This document shows positions 13,364-15,217 of a DNA stretch of 15,217 bases, piece by piece; position 1 is the first letter of the stretch, and each line of letters opens with the position of its first letter. The notes beneath the pieces are model-generated. The model made no database searches. It was not told the DNA's origin and saw only the letters and a list, made by a program, of their open reading frames with translations. The translations under genes and the position numbers were made by a program. The stretch is from an uncultured Eubacterium sp. Its GTDB lineage: Bacteria; Bacillota; Clostridia; Lachnospirales; Lachnospiraceae. The stretch covers positions 5,318 to 20,534 of the forward strand of contig CAJTLS010000038.1 of NCBI GenBank assembly GCA_910577295.1, read 5' to 3'.

Positions 13364-13468
13364 TCAGAATATTTCGGCATTTTGAGCTTTTGCCTCAAGT
13401 ATCATGCTGTTTTTTGAAGTGAAAAGCGTGGAAACAAGGAAATATCAATATAGAATAAGGTTCGCAAT

Positions 13469-13496
13469 AGTATCAAAAAGTGTACTTTGGGATACT
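13469..13496. promoter_or_regulatory. 28-bp dyad element, copy 1 (putative operator)
   Basis: AGTATC ... GATACT outer arms with AAAG/CTTT inner arms around GTGTAC; 12 of 14 base pairs are symmetric (mismatches at positions 7 and 8 of the half site). A TATAAT at 13499-13504 directly follows, but no -35 is recognisable upstream because the dyad occupies that place, the geometry of an activator site or of a silent promoter. Confidence 0.6.
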
Positions 13497-13583
13497 AGTA
13501 TAATATTTATCTATATTAGGTAAAAAAAACAACAAAATAAACCTGTATTTCACCAAGAATCTACCTTAGATCCTGCAATTTTG

Positions 13584-13612
13584 TTGAAAAGCAAGAAAGA
13601 ATGTAGTAAAAT
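13584..13612 (+). promoter_or_regulatory. Candidate sigma-A promoter for the secreted repeat protein
   Basis: TTGAAA at 13584-13589, 17-bp spacer, TAAAAT at 13607-13612 (one mismatch in each box). The predicted transcription start near 13619 would place dyad copy 2 just downstream, as a repressor roadblock or a transcribed hairpin, with a leader of about 138 nt to the ATG at 13757. Confidence 0.5.
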
Positions 13613-13627
13613 ATTTTATACAGTCGA

Positions 13628-13655
13628 AGTGTCAAAAAGGTACACTTTTGATACT
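13628..13655. promoter_or_regulatory. 28-bp dyad element, copy 2 (putative operator)
   Basis: Same architecture as copy 1: AGTGTCAAAA ... TTTTGATACT with GGTACA/GTAC at the centre; 11 of 14 pairs symmetric. It is followed, like copy 1, by an A/T-rich -10-like stretch (GGTATTAATAAT). The start-to-start distance to copy 1 is 159 bp, about 15 helical turns. Confidence 0.6.
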
Positions 13656-13756
13656 GGTATTAATAATGCTAAAGTGATAGACACAGCAAATATTAATAGT
13701 TACAAAAAAACATATGGAAAATTTTAAGTAAAAAAATCCAGAAGAGGAAAACCAAT

Positions 13757-15217
13757 ATGAAAACAAAGAGTAAACATTCACTGGCGCTGCTTCTGGTTGG
13801 AGCCCTGTTGGCAGGGCTTCTGCCTGTGGGAACAGGAACGGAGAGTCGGGCGGCGGAGCAGCCAGCGCTCAAGAATCCGCGCATACTCAAAACGGTTCAG
13901 GAAGTGGCGCCGGAGGCAAGCGAAAAGAAACAGTTGAAAAATCAAACTACGGAAAACGGTATTAGCACTTGGGACTGTATCTGGTTCGGAAATTATTGGC
14001 AGGAGGATACGAACGGGGATGGTATAGTCGACAAAAATGATAAGAAAACTCCCATCAAGTGGCGGGTGCTGTCGGTAGAGGGAGATGATGTGTTTCTGGT
14101 GGCAGATAAAAGTCTGGACTGCCAGAGGTACAATGATACGGATACGGATGTCACATGGGAGACCTGTACAATGCGCAGCTGGTTGAACGGTTATGGAGCG
14201 GAAAGCAACAAAGATGGAAAAGATTACAGCGGCAATAACTTCCTCAATAATGCTTTTTCGGCGGAAGAGCAGTCGGCAATTAAGACAACAAACGTGGTGA
14301 ATAATGATAATCCCGAATATGGTACGGAAGGCGGCAACGATACAACGGACAAAGTATATCTGTTGTCTCTGGATGAGGTGATGAATCCGGAATATGGATT
14401 TGTCTCACACAGGGAATTTGATGCGGCAAGAGTAGCAGTAAATACCGCCTACACAGCGAGAGGAGGAGAGATTGGAAGTGAAGATATAGATGGTGCCGCA
14501 AATGGGGACTCTTGGTGGCTGCGGTCACCGGGCGACGATAGTGATCAGGCTTCCTCCGTGTTTAGCGATGGCTACCTCAATGAGGATGGACTCCACGTCG
14601 GCGATAATCTCACTGTCCGGCCGGCTTTGCACTTAAATCTGTCATCTGCTTCGGGGTGGTCATATGCCGGTAGTATTCCCTCGGATGACATAGCTGAATG
14701 GGATTGTATCTGGTTCGGGAACTACTGGCAGGAGGATACGAATGGAGATGGTAAAGCTGACAAAAACGATAAGAAAACCCCTATCAAGTGGCGGGTACTG
14801 TCGGTAGAGGGAGATGATGTATTTCTGGTGGCAGATAAAAATCTGGACTGTCAGTGGTACAATGATACAGGTACGGATGTCACATGGGAGACCTGTACGA
14901 TGAGAAGCTGGCTGAACGGCTATGGAACGGAAAGTAACAAAGATGGGAAAGATTACAGCGGTAATAACTTTCTCAACAATGCCTTTTCGGCGGAGGAGCA
15001 ATCGGCAATCAGGACAACAAACGTTGTGAATAATGATAATCCCCAATATGGAACGGAGGGCGGAAATGATACAGCGGACAAAGTATACCTGCTGTCGCTG
15101 GATGAGGTTATGAATCCGGCATATGGGTTTGTCTCCCGTGAGAACATCAGCGCAACAAGAGTAGCAGTAAATACCGCCTATACAGCGGGAGGAGGAGAGA
15201 TTGGGAGTGAATATATG
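13757..15217 (+). CDS. Secreted DUF6273-type repeat protein, 5' part (runs off the window)
   Basis: 487 residues visible, no stop. ATG 13757 with AGAGGA (13743-13748) 8 nt upstream. A signal peptide (MKTKSKHSLALLLVGALLAG, likely cut near SRAA-EQ at 30-34), a short linker, then a domain from W72: 'WDCIWFGNYWQ', an EF-hand/dockerin-like Ca-binding loop DTNGDGIVDKND (84-95), 'IKWRVLSVEGDDVFLVADKSLD', 'TWETCTMRSWLN', 'FLNNAFSAEEQSAI', 'DKVYLLSLDEVMN', 'SWWLRSPG' (252-259) and 'VRPALHLNLS' (287-296). This fits the DUF6273 family of Firmicute surface proteins. A second copy begins at W315 (base 14699). Function is unknown; it is extracellular, probably calcium-binding, and may carry anchors further on. 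It lies behind the paired dyads and promoter at 13469-13655. Confidence 0.85.
   Translation, partial: MKTKSKHSLALLLVGALLAGLLPVGTGTESRAAEQPALKNPRILKTVQEVAPEASEKKQLKNQTTENGISTWDCIWFGNYWQEDTNGDGIVDKNDKKTPIKWRVLSVEGDDVFLVADKSLDCQRYNDTDTDVTWETCTMRSWLNGYGAESNKDGKDYSGNNFLNNAFSAEEQSAIKTTNVVNNDNPEYGTEGGNDTTDKVYLLSLDEVMNPEYGFVSHREFDAARVAVNTAYTARGGEIGSEDIDGAANGDSWWLRSPGDDSDQASSVFSDGYLNEDGLHVGDNLTVRPALHLNLSSASGWSYAGSIPSDDIAEWDCIWFGNYWQEDTNGDGKADKNDKKTPIKWRVLSVEGDDVFLVADKNLDCQWYNDTGTDVTWETCTMRSWLNGYGTESNKDGKDYSGNNFLNNAFSAEEQSAIRTTNVVNNDNPQYGTEGGNDTADKVYLLSLDEVMNPAYGFVSRENISATRVAVNTAYTAGGGEIGSEYM
13970..15217 (+). repeat. 729-bp tandem repeat within the secreted protein gene
   Basis: Unit 1 is 13970-14698 (243 codons); unit 2 starts at 14699 and is cut by the window end after 519 bp. 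The aligned parts differ at roughly 20 of 173 residues. Differences cluster around residues 217-227 (FVSHREFDAAR against FVSRENISATR), while the rest is nearly identical, also at synonymous positions. Confidence 0.92.

Noticed and set aside
13382..13398. TTGAG/CTCAA hairpin after the GyrI-like gene as a terminator
   Set aside because: Only 5 bp and the T-run starts about 14 nt later; too weak to call.
13518..13586. Interleaved complementary segments (AGGTA/TACCT and CAACAAAAT/ATTTTGTTG) suggesting a pseudoknot
   Set aside because: A/T-rich, long loops and a short first stem; most of it would lie upstream of the predicted transcription start.

Overview
The window looks like chromosomal DNA of a spore-forming gut Firmicute, most likely a member of the Lachnospiraceae (Clostridia). 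Reasons: moderate to low G+C; a ytfI-ytfJ/gerW-type sporulation pair; a four-cysteine ribosomal protein L28; a BspA-like LRR_5 surface protein; a secreted protein with repeats of the 'WDCIWFGNYWQ ... WWLRSPG ... VRPALHLNLS' type (DUF6273-like); and a very large fused GT-C/PMT-like glycosyltransferase. Almost everything is on the + strand. Family names come from recognising motifs by eye; no database search was possible.

Layout. 1-2871: the 3' part of an LRR_5 surface protein, then two coupled genes (1102-1914, 1918-2871) that appear to be diverged paralogues resembling the clostridial BtrH_N/C39-like group. The first of these contains a nearly perfect 31-bp palindrome. 2909-3941: a strong sigma-A promoter, a leader hairpin and a CorA-type Mg2+/divalent cation transporter. 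3971-4125: a remarkable row of five hairpins ending on the Shine-Dalgarno of the next gene. 4131-5019: a rhomboid-like membrane protein whose cysteine/histidine-rich tail has been put out of frame. 5043-9010: one ancestral ~1,330-residue membrane glycosyltransferase (GT-C half, two discoidin-like domains, PMT half), now split into three reading frames by two indels.

9056-11964: four closely spaced genes: two unrecognised conserved-looking proteins, a DUF2953 (YtfI-like) membrane protein and the sporulation protein GerW/YtfJ. 12015-12310: promoter and rpmB (L28). 12434-12577 on the minus strand: a 47-residue small membrane protein that is easy to miss. 12731-13363: a GyrI-like small-molecule-binding protein. 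13364-13756: a regulatory intergenic region with two 28-bp dyad elements 159 bp apart and a plausible sigma-A promoter between them. 13757 to the end: a secreted protein, cut by the window edge, built on a 729-bp tandem repeat.

Most unusual: (i) the hairpin array at 3971-4125, in which the whole 9-nt loop of the third hairpin is exactly complementary to the loop of the hairpin that would hide the Shine-Dalgarno, with 7-bp direct repeats at its edges that suggest insertion between a ribosome binding site and its start codon; (ii) the paired 28-bp dyads before the secreted repeat protein; (iii) the palindromes inside the coding sequence at 1102-1914; (iv) the cluster of three frame breaks in two neighbouring envelope genes.
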